This document shows positions 1 through 10,451 of a stretch of DNA of 51,829 nt, piece after piece. This DNA is from Bacteroidia bacterium (GTDB taxonomy: Bacteria > Bacteroidota > Bacteroidia > Palsa-965): positions 1 through 51,829 of the forward strand of contig JALONL010000040.1 in NCBI GenBank assembly GCA_025454955.1. Direction: 5' to 3'. The first letter of the stretch is position 1; the number at the start of each line of letters is the position of its first letter. The position numbers and the translations under genes are program-made. The notes below the pieces were generated by a model. The model was not told where the DNA came from. It saw only the letters and a list, made by a program, of their open reading frames with translations, and ran no database searches.

Positions 1-1236
1 GTAAATGGTAAGTTGTTCACTTGCCGGATTGGGCATAAGCTGCAGCCCGCCATTGACAGCCTGCTCCAATTCTTCCACCGATGTTAAACAGCCCGGAATC
101 AAACACCCGTTACTGTCAACCCGCACTAACCAGGCGTTGTTGAACTGCGTGGGCGAATCGGCAAAACCCGACATGAGGAAGCCGCCGCCGGGAAAGGGGG
201 AGAGGCCATAAAAGTAGGCATCTAATCCGGGTGTAGATTCGTAAGTTACCGACCAGAGGCTGTCGCCGTTAGGGGCAAAGCACCAGAGGAGTCCTTTGCT
301 TATGGAGAAAGAGGTTGTAGCAGAAGATAGAAATAAAAAGCCATTTGGTGCAATATATAGAGGATTAATAGATGCTACATAAGCTAAGGTATTTATATAA
401 GTTCTTTCCCAGATAATTACTCCGGTTGAGTCAGTTTTTCGTAACACAAGATTATCAGTATTAGCTGGTCCCATTTTGCTGCTTGCTAAATAAATATCAG
501 AAATACTATTTGTTGAAACAAAACACTGACCCATTCCGAATGGATAAACCTGACGCCAGATCAGGTTACCGTTTATATCTACTTTCATCAATAAGTCATC
601 ACTGTTTTCGGCTCCTGATATCAGAATATTTCCATCGCCACTCCAGCAGGCCGAAATAGCCTGATTACTGGCTGCATTTCCAATGGCTGTGTTTTGTAAT
701 ATATTTCCATTTCTATCTGTTTTTACAAACCAAACATCGTAAGAACCGGCACCAAAACTGTTTGTAAGTCCAATAAAATAATATCCCGAAGTATCAATAA
801 GTATGGTATGAAAACAATCGTAACCTGCCCCTCCCATAAACTTCGTCCATAAAGTATCTCCTGCTGAATTTAGCTTTGACAGATATGCATTTGGATTGTT
901 GTTGGTATCGTTTGTTAGGCAGGTAAACATAATGGATGAGTCAGTCTCATCAAATACAGGAGAAGCTGAAGTGAGTCCAAAATATGTTAGAAACCGGGAT
1001 ACTTTTTTTGTAGCTAAAGTGTCGCCTGTCGAATTAAGAAATAAATACCTGATTACTCCCGAATCGGAAAGAGTGTAATAGGTTGTCGGTAGAAAAATGG
1101 TAGAATCTCTAAGTATTAAATGACGTACACCATAGTTTGGTATTCCTTCAAAATCATAACTCCGGTTAAAATAAGTTTGCCCCTGTACCATAAAGTACAG
1201 GAGCAAACCAAACACTAAAAGGCTTGTTTTTTTCAT
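1..1236 (-). CDS. T9SS-exported beta-propeller-like protein, C-terminus cut by window edge
   Basis: The minus strand is open from an ATG at 1236 to the window edge (412 codons, no stop). The start encodes a signal peptide beginning MKKTSLLVFGLLL, ending around VQGQ. The body carries repeats such as GDTLWTKFMGGAGYD and GLTNSFGAGSYDVWFVKTD, typical of secreted Bacteroidota proteins built from propeller-like repeats. Near the edge it reads LQLMPNPASEQLTIY, the beginning of a type A T9SS sorting domain, so only some 60-70 residues should be missing. The start ATG overlaps the TGA stop of the preceding cargo gene (ATGA at 1233-1236) once that gene's frameshift is corrected, so the two are probably co-translated. 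Its ligand or enzymatic role cannot be inferred. Confidence 0.85.
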   Translation of the reverse strand, partial: MKKTSLLVFGLLLYFMVQGQTYFNRSYDFEGIPNYGVRHLILRDSTIFLPTTYYTLSDSGVIRYLFLNSTGDTLATKKVSRFLTYFGLTSASPVFDETDSSIMFTCLTNDTNNNPNAYLSKLNSAGDTLWTKFMGGAGYDCFHTILIDTSGYYFIGLTNSFGAGSYDVWFVKTDRNGNILQNTAIGNAASNQAISACWSGDGNILISGAENSDDLLMKVDINGNLIWRQVYPFGMGQCFVSTNSISDIYLASSKMGPANTDNLVLRKTDSTGVIIWERTYINTLAYVASINPLYIAPNGFLFLSSATTSFSISKGLLWCFAPNGDSLWSVTYESTPGLDAYFYGLSPFPGGGFLMSGFADSPTQFNNAWLVRVDSNGCLIPGCLTSVEELEQAVNGGLQLMPNPASEQLTIY

Positions 1237-4200
1237 CGTGCAATAATCAGGCGTTCGTTGTTTCGTTTGCCGGAAGCGGTGTAGTAAACTACCATATAGA
1301 GCCCTTGCGAGAATTCATTGGTATTTACTGTTAACTGCGTAAGCGCAGAAGTAGTATAAACAGCCACTTTTTCGCCGGTGGCCGAAATAATTTCTACGTG
1401 GCTGTTGTTCTATATGGGCGGTACGCAGCCCGCTGGAAGGCTGTCCATAAGGTTCTATGCCATATTTCATACCTATTCTATGGCGGAACAGGGTTCTAAT
1501 CGGCACCACTTTTTCGTAAGGCGTAATATAGAAATTATTGAGCATGGCTACCTGTTGTGAATTTAACTGCATCCACGAATCGCCCGAATCGCGTTGCTGA
1601 ATGGCCAGACCGGCTATTTCTTCCAACCAGCCGGCCGATGAATTTTGAAGTAAAATTAAGCGATTTAAAGCCGAATCTGCAAGCAAATAGTTGCCAGCGT
1701 ATAAATTAAGACGAAGCAATTCACGCACTGATACGGTAGTGTTTATACTGTCGAGATAGGCAATGGCCGGTGAGTAGTTGCCTGTTTCTGCTGCCGAATA
1801 CACTATACGGTGTAAGTTCTGTTGCCAGCGGTTAAGCGAATTGTTAAGTTGCGCCTCTGTTTCGCGCCGTTCAGATAATTTGTATTGGGCCTGCATTAAT
1901 TGCTGAATAAGCGTGGAGCTGAATGCGGGTGATGCGGTTAAAATGGCCTGAAGTACAGTCGGTGAAAGGCCAGAATTGTTGATATAGAAAGTAATAAGTC
2001 CGGTATCACTAAGTACATCCCGATAATTGAGCAGCGAAATCATTACCGTATCACTGAGCCAGGGTGATACACGATTTAATTCTGCACGTATGGCTGTAAC
2101 AGTGCCTGTTTGAATGAGATTTAATAGTGAAGCTGTGCTTCCTCCGTCTGTTTCTGATGAGAGTATTTGACGTAAAGTGGAAGAGTTATTTTCTTCGTCT
2201 TTACCATATTCGATATAAAAGAATATTTCGTCGGTGAGATTTCCTAATATCTCATTACATGAGTTTGGTAAATTACCTGGAGGACAGCCATTTATTATTG
2301 CATTATTACACGATTGATTCGGAACTAATGTTGGAATGTCTGAATAAGTAAATATGATAGAGTTCGTTCCGATATAAATTTGATGCCTGTTCGATGAAGC
2401 GTTGCAGTTAACGGAAAAACTATTACCTGCCTGAGACGAAGGACTGATACAATCCCCCTGATCTCTCAAATAACTAAACACCGCAGGATAAGGAGGAAAA
2501 GAAGTGCCGCTTCTTCCCATCACCGTAAGATCATTAAAATAAAAATCATCCATACTGTTGCATTTCATATCTACCCCTGTGCCTGTAGTAATTGGATCGC
2601 CGTTGTTTGCTTCAAACTGAATACCCATAGAGGCATGGCGCAGTGTATTGCGATAGACGGTGCCTGTTCCAAACTCGTTCAAATTATTCGGATCTGTTTG
2701 TACCGTGTTGTTAATTACAATATCGTAAGAACAGTCATCGCAGTTAATCTGGGCACTATGCAAAGTACTGTTGTCATTCACATTTATGGCATTGTCCCAG
2801 ATGTCATATCCATAGCAGCCGAGCAGGTAAATTCCTACCGGCTTATTGTATCCCTTAAACAATGGAATGGTGTATAAAAGCGGATCGGCTTCTGATTCGG
2901 GTACATCAATTTCGTTGTTTACAATACGGGCCTGTGGTAAACCTTCGAGCAGAATGCTGTGTATATTGCCTGTAAATTGCTGATTGTCAATTTTTGTTAC
3001 ACCAGCCGGAAATCCCGAACTGGCTAACCAGATTGCATCCGACAGGTTGCTAAAAGTATTAGGCAGCGTGGTGGAAAATTTTGCTGTACCATCAAACGAA
3101 TATATGCCTGTTCCTCTGGCGTTGGGATGATAATCAGAAACATTTACCGTTCTGAACTGGCAGCCGACAAAAGCCACCCCGCGTACTTCATTAAGGGTTA
3201 TGTGTGCCACGTTGGCATACTGAATTCCGCCCGCAGCAACCAGAAAGCCATGTTCAACAGGTAATGCTGTGGTTTCAAATACACATTCAGTAAAAGCACT
3301 GAGATTGTCGATTGTTGATCCCGAAGGCATGAAATTTCTGTAAGCCTGAAACTGTACATCACGGCCATTGTTTCTGAAAACAGTATTGGCCGCTTTTACA
3401 ATACCGCCTTCGTAACCAAATTGATAGGGCTTGGCTACGGTAATGGCTTCATCGGCATTTTCTATAATTGCAAATTTTAGATCAATATACCCCTGTTGAG
3501 AATTGGAACCGATATATTGCCGCTGATTTCTGTTTCCATGCACTTCAATTCCTTTCCACATATCTTCGCAGGCACTTGTAAACACTACCGGGTTTGATTG
3601 TGTACCATTTACAATAAGTTGTCCGCCACGCTCCACTACGATTTTACCACTCTGCCCGAATTCAAGCCTTACTCCGGCATCAATAGTCAGAATTTGTCCG
3701 AAAGGTATATGTATAGGTGCACCGATGCGTGCGATACCACCCGATGAACCCGGAAAAACCTGACTAAGATTATTCACAGTCCAGTTGCTCAGGTTCGAAA
3801 TAGATTCACCGGTGTAATCATAAAAGCTCTTGATATTGCAGGCCGATTTGCAGGCAGTGGCAGAGGATGGGTATGTGGTAGTGATAACCTGCCCGCCATT
3901 TTGTTCTATCTGAAAATTACCATACGTGGTTGCCGGATCATAAATGAGTACTGAAGATTGATCTTCGAGAACAAATACAGCATCCCAAACTGATACACAT
4001 CTTTCAATCTGCAATGTACAACCTGAGGTGATATAATAATAAGAAAGCCGTTCGTCGATAGGTGTGGACGGATCATCAGTTAACGTGAGTTGAGAGGATA
4101 CCACAGCTTCCCGTGGATCATCATACAGCATTGTGACCGGATTATTTATTGATTGAATATATTCCGATTCATAAGGATAACGCCCATTTACATTTCTAAA

Positions 4201-5295
4201 AGTATAACCTTCCGGAAATACAAGTGTGGTATTGTTAATAATTGAAACTTCGGACGGATTGTAGATTATTCTTTCTGATGGATTGATTGTAGTTAAATCT
4301 ATCGGTCGGTCCACAAAGTAATTGTTCTTTATGCCGCTGAAACCGGATATGATATCATATAAACCATCATTGTTATTATCCCAGTAGCCCGAAAGTCTGG
4401 TGCCCTCATCATTTAGTAAAGGTGCTTCAATCAGTGCAAAGGGTGGAATTTGAAGTTTTCCATTATAACCGCTACCATCGAAAAATACTTCTCCGGGATT
4501 AAGTGGTAAATTTTGACTATTGCAAAATATATATCCATACTGATCTCCAAATGGGAAATAATTTAATGTAGATTGGTTTAATGGTGTAAAGGAAGAATTA
4601 CTTTGTTGGTTGTATGTATGTAAAGAGGTGTCAAATAGTAAGCGGGGGGCAAACATTACATCATAAGATAAAATTGTAGGAATAGGTTGATAATTCTGGT
4701 CATAATATGGATAATATCTCATTCTTCCTCTGGTGTTGTCATATACAAAGGAAACCGAATCAACAGGCGCGTTTTGTGTTCCAAAGCAATGAGTATATAA
4801 TGTTACCTTAATTACACTATGCGGAAGAACATCTGGCCTGCTGCTTGTGGTCCAAGGTAAATTGTATTTTAAAAATGAAGCCGAAACCAATGTATATGGT
4901 GCTGAAAAAGAGGCTGTAATATCACTTTGAACAACCTTTCGCATACCATCCCAGGTAGCTAAGTTTTGAGGTAAAAATAAATTACGTACAGGGTTTGGGG
5001 GAAGATTGTTTGGATCATCACCACATTGTGTTGTAATCCAATTACTACATGGCAAAAAAGGGAATGATACTACTTCCATTTTACAGGAATAAAAAATAAT
5101 GGCTGAATTTGCCAGAGAGGTTGAGAACCATCTATTGGGTGTTAACATATATTCCCCATCGTAGGTAAATGTGGTTGTGAAATTTACCGGGCCGGTTGAG
5201 TTCTCATAGTTTGCATAAGGATCAAACATAGCCTGCGCAAATACTTTATTTGAACCAAGGGCAAGCAGGGAAAAAAGTAACAGGTATCTTTTCAT
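1233..5295 (-). CDS. T9SS cargo protein with parallel beta-helix region; frameshifted before the sorting domain
   Basis: The start is the ATG at 5295, which gives a clean signal peptide (MKRYLLLFSLLALGS... VFAQ); an upstream TTG at 5313 is less likely. Residues about 510-900 contain beta-helix features (GGQLIVNGTQSNPVVFTS followed by WKGIEVHGN), as in secreted right-handed parallel beta-helix proteins. A helical, TPR-like stretch follows. The uninterrupted frame runs to a stop at 1315, but its last 38 or so residues (from QQPRRNYFGHRRK) are not protein-like. The adjacent frame, open from about 1409 to a TGA at 1233, reads VEIISATGEKVAVYTTSAL and ends NNERLIIAR, a textbook T9SS type A sorting domain. 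One extra base (or two missing) near 1400-1412 explains this. As written the protein would lack its sorting signal. It may be a pseudogene or a sequencing error; the ATGA overlap with the next gene favours an originally intact gene. Confidence 0.8.
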
Positions 5296-5379
5296 TGTGT
5301 AGGTTTTTAACAATGGAAAGATATATTGGTATGCTTTATAGAAGATGAAATATTAATTAAAGGTGAATTAAACCTCAAA

Positions 5380-8300
5380 TCACCGCATCAAATACATCTT
5401 CCCCCACCCCTGCGTAAAGTACTGATCGGCCCCACTCGCCCGCAACTCCACCGAATTTCCATCCAACCGCGTAATCACCCGGTACAAATAAACCCCGTTC
5501 GCAAGCGCATCGCCAAACTCATCGCGTCCATCCCAGGCATACTGCGTAATGTTACGGCCCACGCGAAGAGGCCCAAGTTCGTCGCGGTCTATTTCGCGCA
5601 CCACTTTGCCGGTGATGGTCATGATTTGTATGGTGAATATTTCGGGCACTTCGGAGCCGGTGAGGGTGAATACAAACTGCGTGGAGGTGCTGAACGGATT
5701 GGGATAGTTGAGCACCTGTGTCACGCTGGGTTTGTTTACCACTTCAAACGTAATGCGGTAATCGGAAAAGCCGGAGGTGTTGCTGGAACGGTCTTTGGCC
5801 TGCACAATGAGTTCATATACGCCGTCCTGCAAGAGTTCGGGCGTGAAGAGGATTTTGCAACTGTTGTTGGGCAGCACGGCGGGCGTAAAGAGGAGATTCT
5901 GGCTCCAGCTTATTAACTGCGGATTGCTTTGCTGCGGGCTGCGCAGGAAAATGCGGAAGTCGGACGAATCGTTGAGGGCGAGGAACTGGTTTTCGTCTTT
6001 AAGCTGTACGAGTATGCTTGGCCGCGCGGAAATGATGTCGCCGTTTATGATGTGTACGCCGTCGAACGTGACATCGAGCAGGGGATTGATGCGGTCGGAG
6101 GTGACGTGGAACGGCACCATGAGCACGTTGTTGAAGTGATACGGCTCAAGTACGGTGTTGGGGTCGCCAAGCGGGTTTACTTCGAGCCAGAGTTCGTTCA
6201 TGCCGAAGAGTCCTTCGGTGGGTACACGCAGTGTATCGCGGAACCAGGCGTGGCCGGCGAAAACGGGGGCGCGGAGTTTGTCGGGCAGGCTGTCGCGGCT
6301 GCGGTTGTTGTCTATAATCCAGTAGCGAATGAGCAGACTGTCGGTAACCGGCCAGGGGGTGAGGTTTTCGATGGCGGTTACCAACTGCAGTTCCTGACCT
6401 TCCTGCACGGTGTCGTTGCTGAGACTGAAAAAGCGCGGGGGATTCACAGCCACATCGGGCAGGGGTGTGTACAATACCTGCCAGCGATCAAACTGCGGCG
6501 GTGTGCGCGAAGTGTCGTCGGTCATTCGCGCCACGAGTTTGAGATACGGGAAAAGCGTGGCGTTTACGTAATTGTTCAGTTGCAGCACATCGGTAGAGTC
6601 TTCGGGGAAAGTGGCGAGCAACACTTCACTGCCGTTGGCCTGTATGCCGATGAGCTGTACAAACACATTATCGTAGTCGGGCTGCTCGGCCGCGCGCTGC
6701 CGCCAGTGAAACGAACCCCAGCTTACGGCCGGACCAATTACGGGCGATGTCATTACACCCTCATTCCAGTTGGTAACCAGCGTATCGGAAAGTGTAATGA
6801 CCGAACTGCGCAACGTACCAATTACTTCCGATGCCGTGCCCGGAGCCGCGCCCTTGGTGCCAAACACAATATACGCCAGCGAATCGGCCACCGTGCCGCC
6901 GCCCACCTGCGCACTGCCAATGCTTTGAAACGCAGCCAGCAGCGATGGTGTGTAAGGTGTACGCAACGCCCAGGGCCAGTTTTGGCTATATACCAATACT
7001 TTGTGACCATTCGGAATGGCGTTTAGGAAATTGCGCACATAGCCCTGATTGGTGGTATCGGTATCAAAAAAATCGAACGCATTGAGCGTTTGCCCCGGCA
7101 CGCAGTTGTAGTAGCCCGGCGGCAACTGACCAAATACCGAGTCGTTGTAATTCCACGGATTGCCGCTCACCGGATCAATCACCGCCACACTCATTCCAAA
7201 ACCACCCACGGCCGATATGCACGAGAAAATATGCTGGTTGGCTCCGTTTATTTTGTACCACGATTCGTTCCACGGCACGGCAAGATTGTAAATACCGTTC
7301 TTCACACTTATCGTTTTCACGTCGTTGAAGAAATCGAACCGCCGTTGCTGACGGTTGAACTGCACGTACTGATAACCGTTGTTTTTAAACTGGAAGAAAT
7401 GCGCCTGTCCCCAGCCGGTTTTGCCCACAATGTACTGGAACGAACTTTCGCGCCAGATAATGGCATCGGCCGGAGTAAGCGAATCGGGGCTTACCCGCCA
7501 GTAATACACTGTGCTGTCGGTAAACGTAACCGGTGGCCGCCAGCTTACCACACCGCCCGCCGAGGTGATGGTGGTGGAAAGCATAAACGGCGAGTTGAAT
7601 GTATCTGTGGTATCAATCTGGAAAATGTATGGCCGCGCAACCAGCATGGCGTTTACGGTGGAGGCTTTGAGCGTAACAGTGTCGGTGGGAATTACCGCAA
7701 ACTCGTAGGGATATACCGGTATTATGGCATTGCCGCGAATGAGCAGGTCGATGTCGGGAATGGTGGTGTTGTTGGCTTCGTTGCTTTCGGTAATCTGCCC
7801 GAAATAATCCACCGTAATGCGTATGCGGTTTAACCCGATGCCGCGCTGCTGATCGACCGGAATTACAAAATGTGCCGTGTCGAAGAAATAGGGCGCGCGC
7901 ATGAGCAGCACATTGCTTGCCGTATCGCCATTGGGGAAAATGCGCTGCAAATGCACCACCAGCGAATCGTTTACGGCTTTGCCCGTGTTGGTAAGGCGCG
8001 CAAAAACGTGTACACTGTCGGGCTCCGCTTCCTGATCAAACCATACATCGGCATTGGTAATCTGGTAATCGGGAAGTTTTCGCGTGCCAATTACCACCGA
8101 CGGGTCGCCGTGCAAAGTCATTTCCAGCATGGTGGCTTTGCTGTACACCGAAGGAAAGGTTTGCGCCTGATAGCGGAATACCGTTTGCTGAATGTTTTCG
8201 CCAATGCTGCGGCCGTATTCGGATTGGCCGATGGAGCGGTACAGGCGCGAAGTGTATTCGTTCAGAAATCCGTCGATGCCCACACTCACCGAAGCCACGT

Positions 8301-10386
8301 AGCCAATCATGCCTTTGTTGGCGAGCAGCACAAATGCTTCGCTCGAACTTATTCCGGGCGAATGTATATCGCCGGCGTAGCACGAGTTGGCAATGAGAAA
8401 CGGATAACGGCCTGTGTTGTTGTACGTGGAAGGATCGTCGATGCTCTGGTCGAAACCGGTGCCCGAAGCGTGCCCGAAGAACGTCATTATGGCCACACCG
8501 TTTTCGATTCGGTCGCGCAGCGAGTCTGATTGATTGATTTGTATCGGTGCGCTGCTCGTTTTGAGGTAGGTTTCCACAATGCCGCCAAACGAAGTGTCTT
8601 CGATAATCTGTTCGTAGCCGAGCAGGTAATTTTTAAATGTGTTTTGCTGTGTGGTGTCGGTACCGCCGCCAAAATGCAGCACGTACTTCATCCATTCTTC
8701 GGGCGCGTTGTTTTCGTAGTCAATTACTTTGGCAAGATAATCGGCCACGGTGGCCGGGTCGCGGGCTGCAATGCGGCCGGTGGGAATGGCGGGTTCGTAT
8801 TGTGTGCCGTTGAGTCCGGCGGTGAGCAAATTGTCGCTGGGCGGGCTTCCGGTGCTGGGCACGAGGTTGTCGTTCCAGTAGGTCTGACGCGAAGGGCCGG
8901 GGTAATACGATTTGCCCACGAGCAGCAGGTGGCCGGGTTTGGAGGGCGAGGTTTGAATAAGGTAATCGGCAAAACGACGAATGCCGAGCGGATGTTTGCT
9001 GATGCCCCAGGCAAACTGGTCGTAAAGCTCGCTCACATCGGCCACAATTACATGGCGCGAACCTCCGGCTATGCTGCGGCGGTAGGTGGCGTAGTTCTGC
9101 GCCTCGCTCATGAGTTGGGCGTGGGTCACAATTACAAAACTCGAATCGCCAAGCTGTGCGCCGTAATCGGTAAATGTGCCTGTGCCGTTTACCGGTTTCA
9201 GTTGCGCAGCATTCACCACAATCATCGATCCTTCGGGCACCATGAAAATGGGTTTTTCGCTGCCGTTTCCGTTTCGCACCAATGCCTGCCATTGCCCGCT
9301 TTGCAGCACACCGGGAATACGCGAGTGGTGGAAAAAGTCATAGACAAACACCGAACCGCCGCCCGAAATATTGGTAATATTTAATAACGATTTTGTGGCG
9401 TTCGGATTGTCGGGCAGATGTCCGCCAAACTGTATGCGTCCCTCCAGATCAAACGTGTGCGGGTAGGTGAGGCGTATGTAGCCCAGCGCCGTGCGGCCTG
9501 AGGAAACAGAAAAGTTGTTGTTTATGCTCGATACGCTTACCTGCGTGTTTGTCGTACCCAATGCCGATGCGGGCTGTGTAAAGCGATAGGTTTTTATGGC
9601 GTAACCGTCGTAAGTGGTATCAAACTGTGTGCTGAGGAAATTGATGCGGATGGAATTATCGTTAAACAAACTCCAGTCGTTCGACTGGCTGCTTACGTTA
9701 AGTGTAAGTTCGGCATCGGGAGCACCGGGGCCGGTGTAGGCGTTTTGCGAGTTCAGGTTGCGCACCATGCTCTGGCCGTAAAAAAACTCGGCATCGAAGA
9801 AACCTTCGTCGGGCAGGAATGCGGGGTCGGTTACGCCGTTGGGGTCGGAAGTGCCGTTGAGGTATTGCCAGGGATTGTTGAAGAGTTCGGTATTGCGAAA
9901 CCAGGGTGCGGGTGTGTAGTTGCCGAATGCGCTGTCGGTTTCAATTTGCAGGCGGCGGTTGGTGGTGCTGTTGTTCCAGGTAAGGAAATAGGTGGAAGTA
10001 TCGCTGAACAGGCTGAAGTAAGGATTGGGCGGGCCGCCGGGCATATAGATGAGCGAATCGGGGCTGCCGTCGTTTTTTTCGCCGTAAAATTCGAGGAAAT
10101 CGCTGGTGTTGAATACACCGTCGGCCTCGCCTTCGATGTGAATGTATTGCTCTGCACCACGGCGGAAAAGCTGGAAGTTTCGCGGATCGATGCTGCCGAG
10201 TGAAGCGCCGGTTGCGGCCACGGCATTGGCAATGGTGGCCGAATCGACACGGTGAATGCCTGTACGGGTGATGTTAATTTTTACATATTTCTGCCCGTAG
10301 TTTATCCACTCGTTGCCAAAAGGCTGCGCCGCCATTTTCACGGCAGCGGCCATAAGCAGAATGACTATGAGTAAAAATTTTTTCAT
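5380..10386 (-). CDS. porU: T9SS sortase PorU, long form (gingipain-like C25 peptidase)
   Basis: PorU is the cell-surface transpeptidase that removes the C-terminal sorting domain of T9SS cargo and joins the cargo to an anionic lipopolysaccharide. The ATG at 10386 gives a signal peptide (MKKFLLIVILLMAAAVKMAAQ minus its last residue). The C25 domain covers roughly residues 410-760 and shows the catalytic pair His639 (FFGHASGTGF) and Cys669 (IANSCYAGDIHS). A CARDB-like domain follows at about 772-880 (ITESNEANNTTIP), then further beta-rich domains, and a C-terminal domain from about 1556 (NYPNPFSTSTQFVF) ending in WGKMYLMR. At 1668 residues it is clearly longer than the classic Porphyromonas PorU (about 1,160), matching the long form. 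It lies 60 nt downstream of porV, so the two are probably one operon. Confidence 0.92.
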   Translation of the reverse strand: MKKFLLIVILLMAAAVKMAAQPFGNEWINYGQKYVKINITRTGIHRVDSATIANAVAATGASLGSIDPRNFQLFRRGAEQYIHIEGEADGVFNTSDFLEFYGEKNDGSPDSLIYMPGGPPNPYFSLFSDTSTYFLTWNNSTTNRRLQIETDSAFGNYTPAPWFRNTELFNNPWQYLNGTSDPNGVTDPAFLPDEGFFDAEFFYGQSMVRNLNSQNAYTGPGAPDAELTLNVSSQSNDWSLFNDNSIRINFLSTQFDTTYDGYAIKTYRFTQPASALGTTNTQVSVSSINNNFSVSSGRTALGYIRLTYPHTFDLEGRIQFGGHLPDNPNATKSLLNITNISGGGSVFVYDFFHHSRIPGVLQSGQWQALVRNGNGSEKPIFMVPEGSMIVVNAAQLKPVNGTGTFTDYGAQLGDSSFVIVTHAQLMSEAQNYATYRRSIAGGSRHVIVADVSELYDQFAWGISKHPLGIRRFADYLIQTSPSKPGHLLLVGKSYYPGPSRQTYWNDNLVPSTGSPPSDNLLTAGLNGTQYEPAIPTGRIAARDPATVADYLAKVIDYENNAPEEWMKYVLHFGGGTDTTQQNTFKNYLLGYEQIIEDTSFGGIVETYLKTSSAPIQINQSDSLRDRIENGVAIMTFFGHASGTGFDQSIDDPSTYNNTGRYPFLIANSCYAGDIHSPGISSSEAFVLLANKGMIGYVASVSVGIDGFLNEYTSRLYRSIGQSEYGRSIGENIQQTVFRYQAQTFPSVYSKATMLEMTLHGDPSVVIGTRKLPDYQITNADVWFDQEAEPDSVHVFARLTNTGKAVNDSLVVHLQRIFPNGDTASNVLLMRAPYFFDTAHFVIPVDQQRGIGLNRIRITVDYFGQITESNEANNTTIPDIDLLIRGNAIIPVYPYEFAVIPTDTVTLKASTVNAMLVARPYIFQIDTTDTFNSPFMLSTTITSAGGVVSWRPPVTFTDSTVYYWRVSPDSLTPADAIIWRESSFQYIVGKTGWGQAHFFQFKNNGYQYVQFNRQQRRFDFFNDVKTISVKNGIYNLAVPWNESWYKINGANQHIFSCISAVGGFGMSVAVIDPVSGNPWNYNDSVFGQLPPGYYNCVPGQTLNAFDFFDTDTTNQGYVRNFLNAIPNGHKVLVYSQNWPWALRTPYTPSLLAAFQSIGSAQVGGGTVADSLAYIVFGTKGAAPGTASEVIGTLRSSVITLSDTLVTNWNEGVMTSPVIGPAVSWGSFHWRQRAAEQPDYDNVFVQLIGIQANGSEVLLATFPEDSTDVLQLNNYVNATLFPYLKLVARMTDDTSRTPPQFDRWQVLYTPLPDVAVNPPRFFSLSNDTVQEGQELQLVTAIENLTPWPVTDSLLIRYWIIDNNRSRDSLPDKLRAPVFAGHAWFRDTLRVPTEGLFGMNELWLEVNPLGDPNTVLEPYHFNNVLMVPFHVTSDRINPLLDVTFDGVHIINGDIISARPSILVQLKDENQFLALNDSSDFRIFLRSPQQSNPQLISWSQNLLFTPAVLPNNSCKILFTPELLQDGVYELIVQAKDRSSNTSGFSDYRITFEVVNKPSVTQVLNYPNPFSTSTQFVFTLTGSEVPEIFTIQIMTITGKVVREIDRDELGPLRVGRNITQYAWDGRDEFGDALANGVYLYRVITRLDGNSVELRASGADQYFTQGWGKMYLMR

Positions 10387-10411
10387 GCAGGCATACAGGG
10401 TCAACACAATA

Positions 10412-10451
10412 GTTAACCGGCACCTGCTGCTGGGCGCAGAAACCGGTTAAC
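10412..10451 (-). repeat. Inverted repeat between porV and porU
   Basis: GTTAACCGG at 10412-10420 pairs perfectly with CCGGTTAAC at 10443-10451, leaving a 22-nt loop. The right arm includes the porV stop codon and the left arm lies in the porU leader. There is no T-run after it in the direction of transcription, so it does not look like an intrinsic terminator. It could be an mRNA-stability or attenuation element that sets the PorV:PorU ratio; that role is inference. Confidence 0.5.

Noticed and set aside
1395..1415. Programmed ribosomal frameshift in the T9SS cargo gene
   Set aside because: No slippery heptamer, internal Shine-Dalgarno or obvious downstream structure was seen near the shift point, so mutation or a sequencing error is simpler.
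5929..7026. Long open frame on the plus strand inside porU
   Set aside because: It is antisense to a strongly conserved gene, has no recognisable domain and reflects the codon bias of porU; several similar frames lie between 5326 and 10203.
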